From contig CAYULA010000018.1 in the NCBI GenBank assembly GCA_964445525.1, positions 1 to 64,000 on the forward strand: a stretch of DNA of 64,000 nt. Reading direction: 5' to 3'. Each line of letters starts with the position of its first letter. The first letter of the stretch is position 1. A program made the translations under genes and the position numbers. Shown here piece by piece: positions 16,954-25,783 of the stretch. The notes beneath the pieces were generated by a model. It saw only the letters and a program-made list of their open reading frames with translations, did not search any database and had not been told where the DNA came from. This DNA comes from Penumbrarchaeum sp964445525 (GTDB lineage Archaea; Thermoplasmatota; Penumbrarchaeia; Penumbrarchaeales; Penumbrarchaeaceae).

Positions 16954-17181
16954 GTGAGAATTTTGGCCTTCAAAGACCTGACACCTGCCGAAACTAGGGT
17001 CTATGAATACGTCAGGGACAATGATTTCGAGTCCATGCCCTGGGTCACGGCATCCGCCGCCAGGGATCTTGGAATGACCGAGGAAGACGTTTACAAGGCA
17101 CTCTCCGAATTGACAAAGAAGATAAGGGATAATATCTGGATCCATTATGATTCGGGAGAACTCCATATCTCCGCGGATTAG
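16954..17181 (+). CDS. Small winged-helix protein
   Basis: From the GTG at 16954 the gene encodes 75 residues that fold as a winged helix: LTPAETRVYEYVRDN, then WVTASAARDLGMTEEDVYKALSELTKKI as the recognition region, and a wing (IWIHYDSGELHI). The GTG is chosen because GGAG lies at good spacing in the end of the PRC gene; the longer open frame upstream overlaps that gene. It is probably a DNA-binding partner or regulator. Its stop overlaps the stop of the opposite histidine kinase by 2 bases. Confidence 0.68.
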   Translation: MRILAFKDLTPAETRVYEYVRDNDFESMPWVTASAARDLGMTEEDVYKALSELTKKIRDNIWIHYDSGELHISAD

Positions 17182-18977
17182 ACCGCTTCGCTAAGGATTA
17201 TATTTACTTCGGTTCCATGGTCGGCATTTTCCAGCCAGACCAATCCGTTGTAGCGGCTGATAATCTTCTTTACAAGATAGAGTCCAAGCATCTGTGAGCC
17301 CCACTCCGTTGATGTGGGCCTCTCCATTAGCGCAATCTTCATCTCCTCGGGTATACCTCCTCCGTTATCCTTTATCGTGATCTTAACAGGTTCCGGTATG
17401 AGGTTCGATTTGGAGGGATCCCTTGCTATTTCGATCTCCATTCTGAGGTCATTCTTCCTTGAATTCTGATATGAATTCTCGACTATTCGGATCAGGGCCT
17501 CTTCCAGAAGTTCGTCGCCCATTACATGGATATCCGTCCTTTCCCAATCGATGATCGGCAGCCCCTCCTCATCTTCATGGGATTCCCTCCACCTGGAGAT
17601 CGCATTCTCGATGGTCCCGTCCAGGTCCACCGGCATCTGCTCGATATCCGGTCTGCACTGTGACATAACCTTGACATCCCTGATAATTGTGGAACTCTTT
17701 TTCACCTCTGATATGGCCCGTCTGAGATAGTCGTCCTTCTTTTCCTTGGATATTCCCGCCATGGAGATGAGTTCAAGATAGCCCAGTATGCCGGCGTTTG
17801 CATTGTACATGTCGTGTATCATCAGATCGTTGTAAAGGGTCAGCTCCTCCATTGCATCTGCCAGTTTCTCGGATTGTTCTCTGAGGGTTTGTTCGAGCCT
17901 TTTGGTCTTTGTCACGTCCTGACCGACCATCAGCACCATGGAGACGTTTCCTTCCTTGTCGAAGATAATTGTGTTTTCCAGAAGTATCGTGATGGTCTTT
18001 CCGGATGCAGCCCTGACCCTGCTTTCATACTGGGTCCTGAATCCTGTACCGATATTCCACTGAAAAACCTCCAGTTTCCCGCTCTCGGCGTCCTTGTCCA
18101 CCAGGTAGTCGAACCATATGGTCCCTATTGCCTCCTGAGGATCGTAACCAAGGGTTCTCTTGGCCCCGCTATTGAACATCTTGATATTTCCTTCCATATC
18201 GATACCGATTACAATTGCGTTTGAATTCTCCAGCAACTCGTCGCCGATCCCCCTTGGTATTCCATCGGTGGAAGGTTCTTCCAAAGCGGATGACTGATCC
18301 ATCCAGATCTCCATGACCTGGTCAGGTTTGCTTCCTCTGAAGATAGGGGCCACGATCACATCGAACTCCCTTTCACCGTCCTTAAGTGGAACAGAGACCC
18401 CTATGGTTCCTCCAACACCTTCTGTAAGAGCCTGTATCAGAAGACCTTTCAGGTCCTTCCTGGGATATTTGACAGGGTCCCTCCTCCTGGAAACGAGGCT
18501 AATCTGCTCGTCGGTGGCAGAATTCTGAAAGATGGGTTCGAGCCTTTTGTTTAGGATGGTTATGGGAAATGGAAGGTCCTCGAGGGTCCTTCTCGGTATA
18601 TCTGCTGTCTTTGGCTCCCTGTCCATCTCGGTAAAGACACCGATAAGCTTTCTTTGGTCCCCTCTGCCCGACCAGGAGAAGGATCCCATCAAGGGTATCG
18701 GAGCACCTTTATCGGATGACCAGTTCATGGTGATCCTCTGTGCTTTTCTGGCTCTCTGTGCCTTCACGATCTTCAAGACTGCGGGTATGTCCGAGGCATC
18801 AACCAGATCGAAGATCAGTTTTCCCCTGATATCCTCTCTGTTGATGGAGAGCAGATCGCACATCGAATGGTTAACCTCTTCCACCTTTCCATCCTTGTCC
18901 AGCATCATGATTCCAGTTGGCAGGTCCTCGATCAGGTTCATATACTCGCTTTCGAGACCCGTGTCCTTTTTACTCAA
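17178..18977 (-). CDS. Multi-PAS sensor histidine kinase with divergent H box
   Basis: The 599-residue soluble protein has PAS domains at about 10-115, 130-225 (weak) and 240-358, then a coiled linker, a phosphoacceptor helix with His388 (LMIHDMYNAN) and an ATPase domain with N box (RIVENSYQNS), DNGGGIP and a G2 region (EWGSQMLGLYLVKK). The H box and G2 box are less canonical than in the kinase at 10341-12191. No receiver domain is encoded nearby. The TTG at 18977 follows GGGGGT at usable spacing; an ATG at 18941 is an alternative. It is divergent from RFC large subunit, sharing a palindromic promoter. Confidence 0.9.
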   Translation of the reverse strand: MSKKDTGLESEYMNLIEDLPTGIMMLDKDGKVEEVNHSMCDLLSINREDIRGKLIFDLVDASDIPAVLKIVKAQRARKAQRITMNWSSDKGAPIPLMGSFSWSGRGDQRKLIGVFTEMDREPKTADIPRRTLEDLPFPITILNKRLEPIFQNSATDEQISLVSRRRDPVKYPRKDLKGLLIQALTEGVGGTIGVSVPLKDGEREFDVIVAPIFRGSKPDQVMEIWMDQSSALEEPSTDGIPRGIGDELLENSNAIVIGIDMEGNIKMFNSGAKRTLGYDPQEAIGTIWFDYLVDKDAESGKLEVFQWNIGTGFRTQYESRVRAASGKTITILLENTIIFDKEGNVSMVLMVGQDVTKTKRLEQTLREQSEKLADAMEELTLYNDLMIHDMYNANAGILGYLELISMAGISKEKKDDYLRRAISEVKKSSTIIRDVKVMSQCRPDIEQMPVDLDGTIENAISRWRESHEDEEGLPIIDWERTDIHVMGDELLEEALIRIVENSYQNSRKNDLRMEIEIARDPSKSNLIPEPVKITIKDNGGGIPEEMKIALMERPTSTEWGSQMLGLYLVKKIISRYNGLVWLENADHGTEVNIILSEAV

Positions 18978-19028
18978 ACGTTGACCCCCGTATCCGTTCA
19001 GAATTGCACTTATCCTGGTTAACCAGGC

Positions 19029-19047
19029 GTAGATTATTTAAATCTAC
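19029..19047. promoter_or_regulatory. Palindromic TATA region between kinase and rfcL
   Basis: GTAGATT-ATTTA-AATCTAC is a perfect 7-bp inverted repeat around an AT core that reads as a TATA box on both strands (TATTTAAATC and its counterpart). It lies 51 bases from the kinase start and 72 from the rfcL start, so one element may serve both directions. Confidence 0.45.
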
Positions 19048-19119
19048 TTCAAGTGTTATCTTTCATTTGCGGACCTCTCCCCGCAAACGGTTTAGTAAGA
19101 CAGTATCCTTCAACCTTTC

Positions 19120-20640
19120 ATGGGCGAGGCCGATTCCGGAACCCTGAACCTGTATTGGACGGAAAAATACAGGCCCCGAAGGCTCGTTGATCTAACAGGA
19201 CATATCAAAGTGATTGATCAGATGAAAGCCTGGGCCAGATCCTGGACGTTCGGTACTACCCCTAAAAAGAAAGGTCTTATTCTGGAGGGGGAAGCAGGGG
19301 TAGGCAAGACAACAGCAGCTTTGGCCCTTGCCTCTGAAATGGGATGGGAGGTCATTGAACTCAATGCATCGGACTCGAGGAATCAGGAGGCCATCAGGTT
19401 GATGGCCACAAGGGGTTCACTCTCCCATGATATAACAGATTCCGAGGGTTTCGCCGGTAAAAGATCAAAAAGATTGAAGATGATACTTCTGGATGAGGCG
19501 GATAATCTCCATGAAAGAAGCGCCTCGGTCGGGGAAGGAACCGATGTTGGAGACAGAGGCGGAAAGAGGGCCATAGTAGAATTGATCAAGATGACCAAGC
19601 AACCCGTTGTTCTGATCGTCAATGATCTTTACGGATTGACCTCTGGTTCGGGCCAGTCTCTCAATTTCACCTGTGAGAGGATAAAATTCAGGAGATTGTC
19701 TCCGATTTCCATATCCCGGAGACTCAGAGAGATCTGTGATCTCGAGGGGATAGGCTATGAAGACGAGGTGATAAAGGCCATTTCCGAACGCTCGGGCGGT
19801 GATATGAGATCTGCGGTCGGTGATCTCCAGATGATCTCCTCGGGAAAGGATAGAATAACCCTGGATGATCTGGATGTACTTGGATTTCGGGATGTCAAGG
19901 AGAATATCTTCGGTGTCTTGAACAGACTCTTCTCGGCCTCTTCCATCAAGGAATCCAGGTCGGCGCTCATGGAGGTTGACGAGGATATAAACTCATTGAA
20001 GCTCTGGGTGGCCGAGAACTTGCATGTTGTAATGGTTCATCCAAAGGACCTGGACGCCGCTTACCGGCTTCTTTCCAAATCGGACATATATCTTGGAAGG
20101 GTCAGGAGGAAACAAAACTACAAGCTATGGTCATATGCAAAGGATCTGCTTGCGGCCATTTCGAACACAAGGAAACACTCCAACAGACGGGCGGGCAGAT
20201 ATTCATTTCCATCATACCTGAAGGCGATGTCAAGAACCAAGGATTCAAGGTCGAGGTTAAAGGAAACCGCTTCAGCCCTAGGTCGATTGACCCACACCTC
20301 AATCAGATATCAGAAAGAGGATGCTTTGAGAAGGATCGGCCTTTTATGTCAGAGAGATCCCGAGTTCGCCTCCCACATCATGGCTGAAACCGATCTCGAA
20401 AAGGATCATCTGAAGCTTCTAACTGGTGAAAAATTGGACGACAAAGAACTCAGGGCAATCATGAAGCGGGCCGAGGCAATCAATAGAAACAACGCAGCTC
20501 CCAAGACCCTCGAAGGAGGATTGATGGATTTCATTGAGAAAGATGGAGATGAGACTTCCTCCCGGCAAGAACTTGTTGAAGAAGAAAAAAAGGAGGAGGA
20601 GAATACCGGCCCACATCAATCCAGTCTCTTCGAGTTCTAG
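19120..20640 (+). CDS. rfcL: Replication factor C large subunit
   Basis: The 506-residue AAA+ protein loads the sliding clamp PCNA onto primed DNA with the small RFC subunit. It begins with WTEKYRPRRL, has Walker A GEAGVGKTT at 57-65, Walker B LLDEADN at about 123-129, and sensor regions through about residue 220, then the helical collar and an acidic linker. The last residues QSSLFEF are a PIP box (Q-x-x-L-F-x-F) that binds PCNA. The length is typical of archaeal RfcL. The small subunit is not in the window. Confidence 0.96.
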   Translation: MGEADSGTLNLYWTEKYRPRRLVDLTGHIKVIDQMKAWARSWTFGTTPKKKGLILEGEAGVGKTTAALALASEMGWEVIELNASDSRNQEAIRLMATRGSLSHDITDSEGFAGKRSKRLKMILLDEADNLHERSASVGEGTDVGDRGGKRAIVELIKMTKQPVVLIVNDLYGLTSGSGQSLNFTCERIKFRRLSPISISRRLREICDLEGIGYEDEVIKAISERSGGDMRSAVGDLQMISSGKDRITLDDLDVLGFRDVKENIFGVLNRLFSASSIKESRSALMEVDEDINSLKLWVAENLHVVMVHPKDLDAAYRLLSKSDIYLGRVRRKQNYKLWSYAKDLLAAISNTRKHSNRRAGRYSFPSYLKAMSRTKDSRSRLKETASALGRLTHTSIRYQKEDALRRIGLLCQRDPEFASHIMAETDLEKDHLKLLTGEKLDDKELRAIMKRAEAINRNNAAPKTLEGGLMDFIEKDGDETSSRQELVEEEKKEEENTGPHQSSLFEF

Positions 20641-20644
20641 AAAC

Positions 20645-21946
20645 TCAGAGCTCCAGTTCTTCGACGTCCTTTTCAGGTATTTCAGGGGAACCCTTGTAAA
20701 CTGATGTTTTGAAGAGGTTGAATTCCCTTTCCCTCATCTCGTCTTCGTCGGGAACCTCATCCTCGTCCACTACCCTGTCGAGTCTGTTTTCCTTCAATCT
20801 TTTCTTCCTCTGTTTTGCAAGGTCCTTCCAGGCTCTCTTCTTATCCTTCCTGCTTTTCGTTTGAATGTCCGGAGGAAGTCTTCCGAACCTTCTTCTCCAG
20901 ACCTTCTTCCTGGCTCTGAGGACCGTAAAAACAATGATCAACACCAGTAACAAAATGACGATTAGAATGATATTGCCCGATATCAGATTCTGAATGTTTT
21001 CGAGTTCGAACCAACTCTGTCGTTTCTGTGTGATCTCCACCACCCTCTGCTGGGAGAGATTCTGATCCATGGTATAACCGATCGAGGCGAATACGGTATA
21101 TTCACCAGAGCTGCTTTTTCTCTCCCAATGGATCTCCCTTGTGTAGTTCAGGCTGTTCATCATCGATGACATGTCCTGATTGGGTATCTTGACCCTGTCT
21201 ATCTCAATAATAACATGCAGCTGGGTCCAGGGAACCATGAAGGCATCCCTGTATTCCATTATGACTTCCTCTTTGGTCATGTAAACCGTATTGATCTCCA
21301 ATGCATTGGAGGAGAAGGTGAACTTGGAATCGTACTCCCTGGTTCCGAACCTCAATGCCGCACCGCCGCCGTTGGATTTCGCATATACCTTGAAGGAAAG
21401 TCTAACCCCGGCTTCCACGGTGGTGTCATTTCCCGGTGGAAAATTCCCGGTTCCCCCAACCGTGAGTTTTGTTTCCAGGGGAATGTTGTAGGTCTGTGTC
21501 GTGATCTCAAGCAAAACCTCGCTTTCCTTTCTGATCTGGAACCTGAACTGGCAATTGGGAGTTACCTGGTCGGAGGCTTCCTTGTAGGCTAAGGCTTCCA
21601 CCTTAACCGTGCCTCCCAGGTTGATCTCGTTCTTGAGGGGTTCGGTATACCAGGTTCCCACTTCGATCCATATGGTTGAACCCACGGGTATTATTCCGTA
21701 CCCTCTGAACCCTGTCTGTCTGTAACCGTTGGGAATGGCCACTGCTGAGAAGACATCGGTTTCGGGAGGGTCCAGAGGACTCAATGTCATTCCTTCGCTG
21801 AGGTGAAGTGTCATTTCATTGAGTTCCTTTCCTTGATCCAGCTCCTGAGCCTCGACAGGAGAGATTAGCATGGTGAATGATCCCAATATCATAATCGCCG
21901 ATATTTGAAGCAATAATAATTTCGGAACCATTCCATTTTCATTCAT
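20645..21946 (-). CDS. Secreted membrane-anchored protein, paralogue 1 of a tandem pair
   Basis: The 433-residue protein has a signal peptide ending near VEAQ (residue 34), an ectodomain of about 290 residues, one membrane helix (about 326-344) and a long cytoplasmic tail rich in Lys/Arg then Asp/Glu, ending VEELEL. Most of the ectodomain aligns with the product of the next gene, with shared blocks VGTWYT, LGGT or LGGR, FPPGNDTTVEAG, NALEI, DAFMVPWTQLH and REIHWERKS or RELHWERKS. The ectodomain looks beta-rich. No known family is recognised. GGAGAG precedes the ATG. Confidence 0.85.
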   Translation of the reverse strand: MNENGMVPKLLLLQISAIMILGSFTMLISPVEAQELDQGKELNEMTLHLSEGMTLSPLDPPETDVFSAVAIPNGYRQTGFRGYGIIPVGSTIWIEVGTWYTEPLKNEINLGGTVKVEALAYKEASDQVTPNCQFRFQIRKESEVLLEITTQTYNIPLETKLTVGGTGNFPPGNDTTVEAGVRLSFKVYAKSNGGGAALRFGTREYDSKFTFSSNALEINTVYMTKEEVIMEYRDAFMVPWTQLHVIIEIDRVKIPNQDMSSMMNSLNYTREIHWERKSSSGEYTVFASIGYTMDQNLSQQRVVEITQKRQSWFELENIQNLISGNIILIVILLLVLIIVFTVLRARKKVWRRRFGRLPPDIQTKSRKDKKRAWKDLAKQRKKRLKENRLDRVVDEDEVPDEDEMREREFNLFKTSVYKGSPEIPEKDVEELEL

Positions 21947-22045
21947 TATAGGTCTCTCCTTTGATATTACCTGGATCCTTTTGTTAACTTCCGATATATC
22001 TTTTGTGGAATCGCCCTGTTAAGGTAAGTGGCCTTCAATATGTCA

Positions 22046-23353
22046 TCATAGTTCGATATCATCCATATCCTTATCCGATATGAGGTCATCCGGATCAATT
22101 TTCGGAGCGGTTCTCTTCTTTTTTCTTTTGAAGATCCTGAACTCCCCGTCGTCTTCGATGATTTCCTCGTCCTTTTTTTCGATTACCCTTCTCTCCCTTT
22201 GCCTGGATATTCTTTCCTGTCTCCTTCTTTGAAGTTCTTTCCAGGCTTCCTTTCTTTCACCCTTTTCCTTCTTTTTAAGGGGCGGAGGTAGCTGTTGTAA
22301 CCTCCGTTTCCACATTCTTCTTCTGTGTCTACCGTACATTATCATTGCGGCAAGGAAGAGTATGATCAGAACTACGACTCCGAAATGATTGGTGACCATT
22401 TTTCCCACGTTTTCCAGTTCGTACCAGTCCTTCTTGACCTCATTGATCTCAAGGAATCTCTGCTGGGATATGTTCTGTTCGTGAAGATAGCCAATGGATA
22501 CGAATACCTCGTAATCTCCTGGTTTGCTCTTCCTTTCCCAATGAAGTTCCCTTGTGGTGTTCTGGGCGTTCATCATGGATGTGACGTCTTCGTTGGGAAT
22601 GAGTTCCTTGTTTATGTATAGCTGGGTATGCAGTTGGGTCCAGGGTACCATGAACGCATCCTTGTATTCCAGGACGAAATGGTTCTTGTTCATCAACATG
22701 TTCCTGATCTCCAAAGCATTGGAGCCGAATGTGATGCCTGAGGGGTATGTCTTTGACCCGAACTTTATTACAGCCCCTCCGCCGTTGCATCTGGCGGTAA
22801 CCCTTAAAGCAAGGGAGGTACCAGCCTCAACAGTGGTATCGTTACCGGGCGGGAAGGAAGCGGCCACCGTGACCTTTACATCCTGTCCTTCGGTGATCCT
22901 TATTCCCCCCTGGTAGAGGTCCAGCAGGACCTCGTTGCCCCTCATTATCTCGAATCTGAAATCGCAATTGGGCGAACCGTCTCCTGTCATCTCCTTGAAA
23001 GCGATGATATTGACCTCGGCTCTTCCTCCGAGATTTACCTTTTGTTTAAGGGGCTGAGTATACCAGGTTCCCACGGCCTTCCAGTAGGTGTGCCCAACGG
23101 GTAGTATGTTGAATCCTCTGAAACCGTCTCTAATGAAACCGTTTGGTATCGATACCGCTTGGTGCTCATCCGTGGCTTCCAGTGCTGCAGGATTCAGCTC
23201 CATTCCCTCGACCATGTACAGATTCATCATGTTCAGCTGCATGGGCTGGGTGGCCTGTCCATCTGCAATATTATCGGTGGGAATCAGAACTCCCAAAAGG
23301 AGTGCTGTTAGGATGGTGATGATGACCGTTGGAATAAAGCCGGGTGCTCTCAT
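22046..23353 (-). CDS. Secreted membrane-anchored protein, paralogue 2 of a tandem pair
   Basis: The 435-residue protein has the same plan as its downstream neighbour: signal peptide (about 1-33), ectodomain, one helix (about 312-332), a basic segment RRMWKRRLQQ, and an acidic tail ending MDDIEL. The two proteins share the blocks listed for paralogue 1 and the tail form K-x-W-R/K-R-R followed by K-E-x-W-K-x-L. The ATG at 23353 is preferred to a TTG 36 bases upstream because the signal peptide starts there and GGGAG precedes it. The pair probably arose by duplication and may form a heteromeric complex; this is an inference. Function is unknown. Confidence 0.85.
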   Translation of the reverse strand: MRAPGFIPTVIITILTALLLGVLIPTDNIADGQATQPMQLNMMNLYMVEGMELNPAALEATDEHQAVSIPNGFIRDGFRGFNILPVGHTYWKAVGTWYTQPLKQKVNLGGRAEVNIIAFKEMTGDGSPNCDFRFEIMRGNEVLLDLYQGGIRITEGQDVKVTVAASFPPGNDTTVEAGTSLALRVTARCNGGGAVIKFGSKTYPSGITFGSNALEIRNMLMNKNHFVLEYKDAFMVPWTQLHTQLYINKELIPNEDVTSMMNAQNTTRELHWERKSKPGDYEVFVSIGYLHEQNISQQRFLEINEVKKDWYELENVGKMVTNHFGVVVLIILFLAAMIMYGRHRRRMWKRRLQQLPPPLKKKEKGERKEAWKELQRRRQERISRQRERRVIEKKDEEIIEDDGEFRIFKRKKKRTAPKIDPDDLISDKDMDDIEL

Positions 23354-23463
23354 TTCTTCAACTCCCAAATACGGACTCTTGTTCCGCAAATGAATTCAGG
23401 TGTGGATGTCAATAAACTGGAGAGCCTTATAAGTTTTATCGCTTTATACTAGAACAATCCGCC

Positions 23464-23493
23464 ACCGATTAATCACCGAAACCGATTAATCAC
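23464..23493. promoter_or_regulatory. Two 13-bp direct repeats before the rnp2-psmA operon
   Basis: ACCGATTAATCAC occurs at 23464-23476 and again at 23481-23493, 17 bp apart. Each copy contains the palindrome GATTAATC. They lie between a TATA-like TTTATACTA (about 23444-23452) and the start at 23513, where a regulator could block transcription. Confidence 0.4.
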
Positions 23494-23512
23494 ATCATCA
23501 CCTCGCTACTTC

Positions 23513-23869
23513 ATGGTCCGGCAGAACAGAAGGAGATACGTGGTATTTCATGTCCTTCAGCCTGATGATGTGGGCAAGGGTCTGCTCATAAAACTGGTTA
23601 GGGATATGACCAGAAAACTTCCCCAGGAGGAGTTCGATCGGATAAAACCCTGGTTCGTTTACTATAAGAATAAATGGTGCATAGTAAGGACGGGACATAC
23701 GGGAGTTGAACGGCTGATAAGAATGATCGAATCACTCGATGGTTTGGAATTAAGAGAGGGAGTCCTGATGTTGAGGGTTACAGGTGTATCGGGAACCCTC
23801 AGAGGAGCTTTCCATAAGCATATTCCGGAAAAAGGGAGGCAGGGACTCCATTACAGAGTCGAGGATTAG
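23513..23869 (+). CDS. rnp2: RNase P protein component 2 (Pop5/Rpp14 family)
   Basis: The 118-residue protein begins RRRYVVFHVL, the conserved first strand of Pop5, and carries the usual pattern of a hydrophobic strand, a basic loop and VRTGHTGVERLIRMIE. Pop5 pairs with Rpp30 to stabilise the catalytic core of RNase P RNA in tRNA 5' maturation. Its place before psmA and the SBDS gene is common in euryarchaea and supports the call. Confidence 0.88.
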   Translation: MVRQNRRRYVVFHVLQPDDVGKGLLIKLVRDMTRKLPQEEFDRIKPWFVYYKNKWCIVRTGHTGVERLIRMIESLDGLELREGVLMLRVTGVSGTLRGAFHKHIPEKGRQGLHYRVED

Positions 23870-23990
23870 GTGGTCGTCATCTTGTGCCTTCAAACCCAAT
23901 AAGTATATAATTCATTAAGAAACTCAGCGTAAGTCGATCCGAAGGTTCGACCCCAAATTACCCCACAGGGTCCACAAGGAGGAACACATC

Positions 23991-24710
23991 ATGCAGCCAG
24001 GAAACATGGCCTATGACAGAGCGATAACAGTATTCTCACCCGATGGAAGGCTCTTCCAGGTGGAATATGCCAGGGAAGCCGTCAAGAGGGGTACCACCAC
24101 CGTGGGTCTCAAGTTCAAGGACGGCGCCATACTGATCATTGACAAGAGGATAACCTCTCCCCTGATCGAACCCACATCCATCGAGAAGATATTCAAGATT
24201 GACGAGTTCATAGGATGTGCAACATCCGGGCTGGTTGCGGATGCCAGGGTTCTGGTGGACAGGGCAAGGATCGAGGCCCAGATAAACAAGATCACCTACA
24301 GCGAGAGGATCCCGGTGGATGTACTCGTCAAGAGAATATGCGATTTCAAGCAGAACTACACCCAATACGGTGGTGTGAGACCTTTCGGAACGGCTCTTTT
24401 GATTGCCGGTGTTGACGATAAAGGAATCCACCTCTACGAGACCGATCCTTCCGGTGCGATGATGTCCTACAAGGCAGGGTCCATCGGATCGGGGAGATCC
24501 GTTGTAATGGAGATCTTCGAGGATAAATACAAGGAGAACCTGACACAGGATCAGGCCATACAGCTTGGTCTTGAGGCGCTTCTCGGAGCCACAGAAGAAG
24601 GAAGCCTGAACACTCTCGCTGTGGAGATAGGTCTTGTAAATAAGAAGGATGTTTTCCAGAAAGTTGACACTAAAAAGGTGGCCAAATACGTCAATCAGGC
24701 CAAGAAGTGA
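23991..24710 (+). CDS. psmA: 20S proteasome alpha subunit
   Basis: The 239-residue protein forms the outer rings of the archaeal 20S proteasome. It starts MQPGNMAYDRAITVFSPDGR with the gating N terminus containing the conserved Y-D-R turn, and continues FQVEYAREAVKRG, the alpha-subunit signature, and TTVGLKFKDG. Unlike the beta subunit it has no N-terminal catalytic Thr. AAGGAGG precedes the ATG, and a TATA box (AGTATATAATT) lies near 23903. The beta subunit is not in the window. Confidence 0.97.
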   Translation: MQPGNMAYDRAITVFSPDGRLFQVEYAREAVKRGTTTVGLKFKDGAILIIDKRITSPLIEPTSIEKIFKIDEFIGCATSGLVADARVLVDRARIEAQINKITYSERIPVDVLVKRICDFKQNYTQYGGVRPFGTALLIAGVDDKGIHLYETDPSGAMMSYKAGSIGSGRSVVMEIFEDKYKENLTQDQAIQLGLEALLGATEEGSLNTLAVEIGLVNKKDVFQKVDTKKVAKYVNQAKK

Positions 24711-24724
24711 GGTGAAATCGTAAC

Positions 24725-25426
24725 ATGGTATCCCTGGACGATGCAGTGATCGCAAGGCTCGACAGGGAAGGTGAGAGGTTCGAGATTTTGGTGGATCCCG
24801 ACCTGGCCCATGCAGTCAGGGAGGGGGAGGAAAAAGAACCTGACCTTTCCGAGCTACTTGCCGCCGATGAGGTCTTTCTGGATGCTCACAAAGGAGACCG
24901 GGCCCCTTCAGACCTGCTCTCCAAGGTTTTCAAGACCCAGGATATCAAGGAGATTGTCCATATTATCCTTTTTAAAGGGGAAATCCAGCTAACAACAGAA
25001 CAGAGAAAGAGAATGCAGGAGGAAAAGAGAAAGAAGATTGTGGCTCTTCTTTCCCGTAACTGCATCAATCCCACAAACAAGGCCCCTCATCCTCCGGCAA
25101 GGATCGAACTTGCAATGGAGGAGGCCAAGATTAACATAGATCCCTTCAAGAGTCCCGAGGCCCAGATAAATGAAATCATCAAGGCACTTAGACCAATCCT
25201 GCCTATTCGAATGGAGATGGCCCAGATAGCCATCAAAGCTCAGGCCTCTGATTACGGAAAACTTGTGGGGGATGTAAGGTCCTTCGGAAAGGTCCTGAAG
25301 GAAGAATGGACTAAGGGCGGGGAATGGTTATGTCTTGTGGAGATTCCTGCAGGTCTTCAGTTGGAATTCTTCGATATGGTCAACGGAAAGACCCATGGTC
25401 AGGCGGATACCAAGCTTATTGATTGA
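24725..25426 (+). CDS. Ribosome maturation protein SBDS homologue
   Basis: The 233-residue protein is the archaeal SBDS homologue, which helps release the anti-association factor aIF6 from the large ribosomal subunit. The N-terminal FYSH domain contains RFEILVDPDLA and the middle domain the run NCINPTNKAPHPPARIE, both diagnostic. It follows psmA after 14 bases, with GAGGTGA as ribosome site. The order psmA-SBDS is conserved in archaea. Confidence 0.96.
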   Translation: MVSLDDAVIARLDREGERFEILVDPDLAHAVREGEEKEPDLSELLAADEVFLDAHKGDRAPSDLLSKVFKTQDIKEIVHIILFKGEIQLTTEQRKRMQEEKRKKIVALLSRNCINPTNKAPHPPARIELAMEEAKINIDPFKSPEAQINEIIKALRPILPIRMEMAQIAIKAQASDYGKLVGDVRSFGKVLKEEWTKGGEWLCLVEIPAGLQLEFFDMVNGKTHGQADTKLID

Positions 25427-25452
25427 TAACTGCAGTCATTGGTTTGCGGAAC

Positions 25453-25462
25453 TTATATATAA
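25453..25462 (+). promoter_or_regulatory. TATA box for the L37ae operon
   Basis: TTATATATAA lies about 65 bases before the L37ae start and gives the L37ae-rpoP-pcc1 genes a promoter separate from the psmA operon. Confidence 0.5.
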
Positions 25463-25521
25463 GGTAATCTAATGTAGGCTCCTCCCCGGGAATTGTATTG
25501 CCCAGGTCAGGGGGCCCCAAG

Positions 25522-25782
25522 ATGAGCAGAAGAACCAAGAAGGTCGGAAGTTCGGGCAAGTTCGGTCCCAGATACGGGATCAGCGTAAAGAAGTCCATTC
25601 GTTCCATTGATCAGAACAAGAAGAACCGCTACATCTGCCCGAGGTGCACAAAAAAGAACGTCAAAAGGGTGGCGGCCGGTATATGGGAGTGCAGGTCCTG
25701 TTCCCTGAAATTCTCGGGTGGCGCATATTCACCAAGGACCGGCAAATTCAAGACCCTTGAGAACCGCTTGTCGAGGTTATGA
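25522..25782 (+). CDS. rpl37ae: 50S ribosomal protein L37ae (eL43)
   Basis: The 86-residue protein starts MSRRTKKVGSSGKFGPRYG and has the zinc ribbon C-P-R-C then C-R-S-C of L37ae. The ATG at 25522 gives the family N terminus; the in-frame TTG at 25498 does not. The rpoP gene starts one base after its stop. Confidence 0.97.
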   Translation: MSRRTKKVGSSGKFGPRYGISVKKSIRSIDQNKKNRYICPRCTKKNVKRVAAGIWECRSCSLKFSGGAYSPRTGKFKTLENRLSRL

Positions 25783-25783
25783 A

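Noticed and set aside
24036..24755. 239-residue open frame opposite the proteasome gene
   Set aside because: It is antisense to psmA and contains no motif; the psmA frame is strongly conserved.
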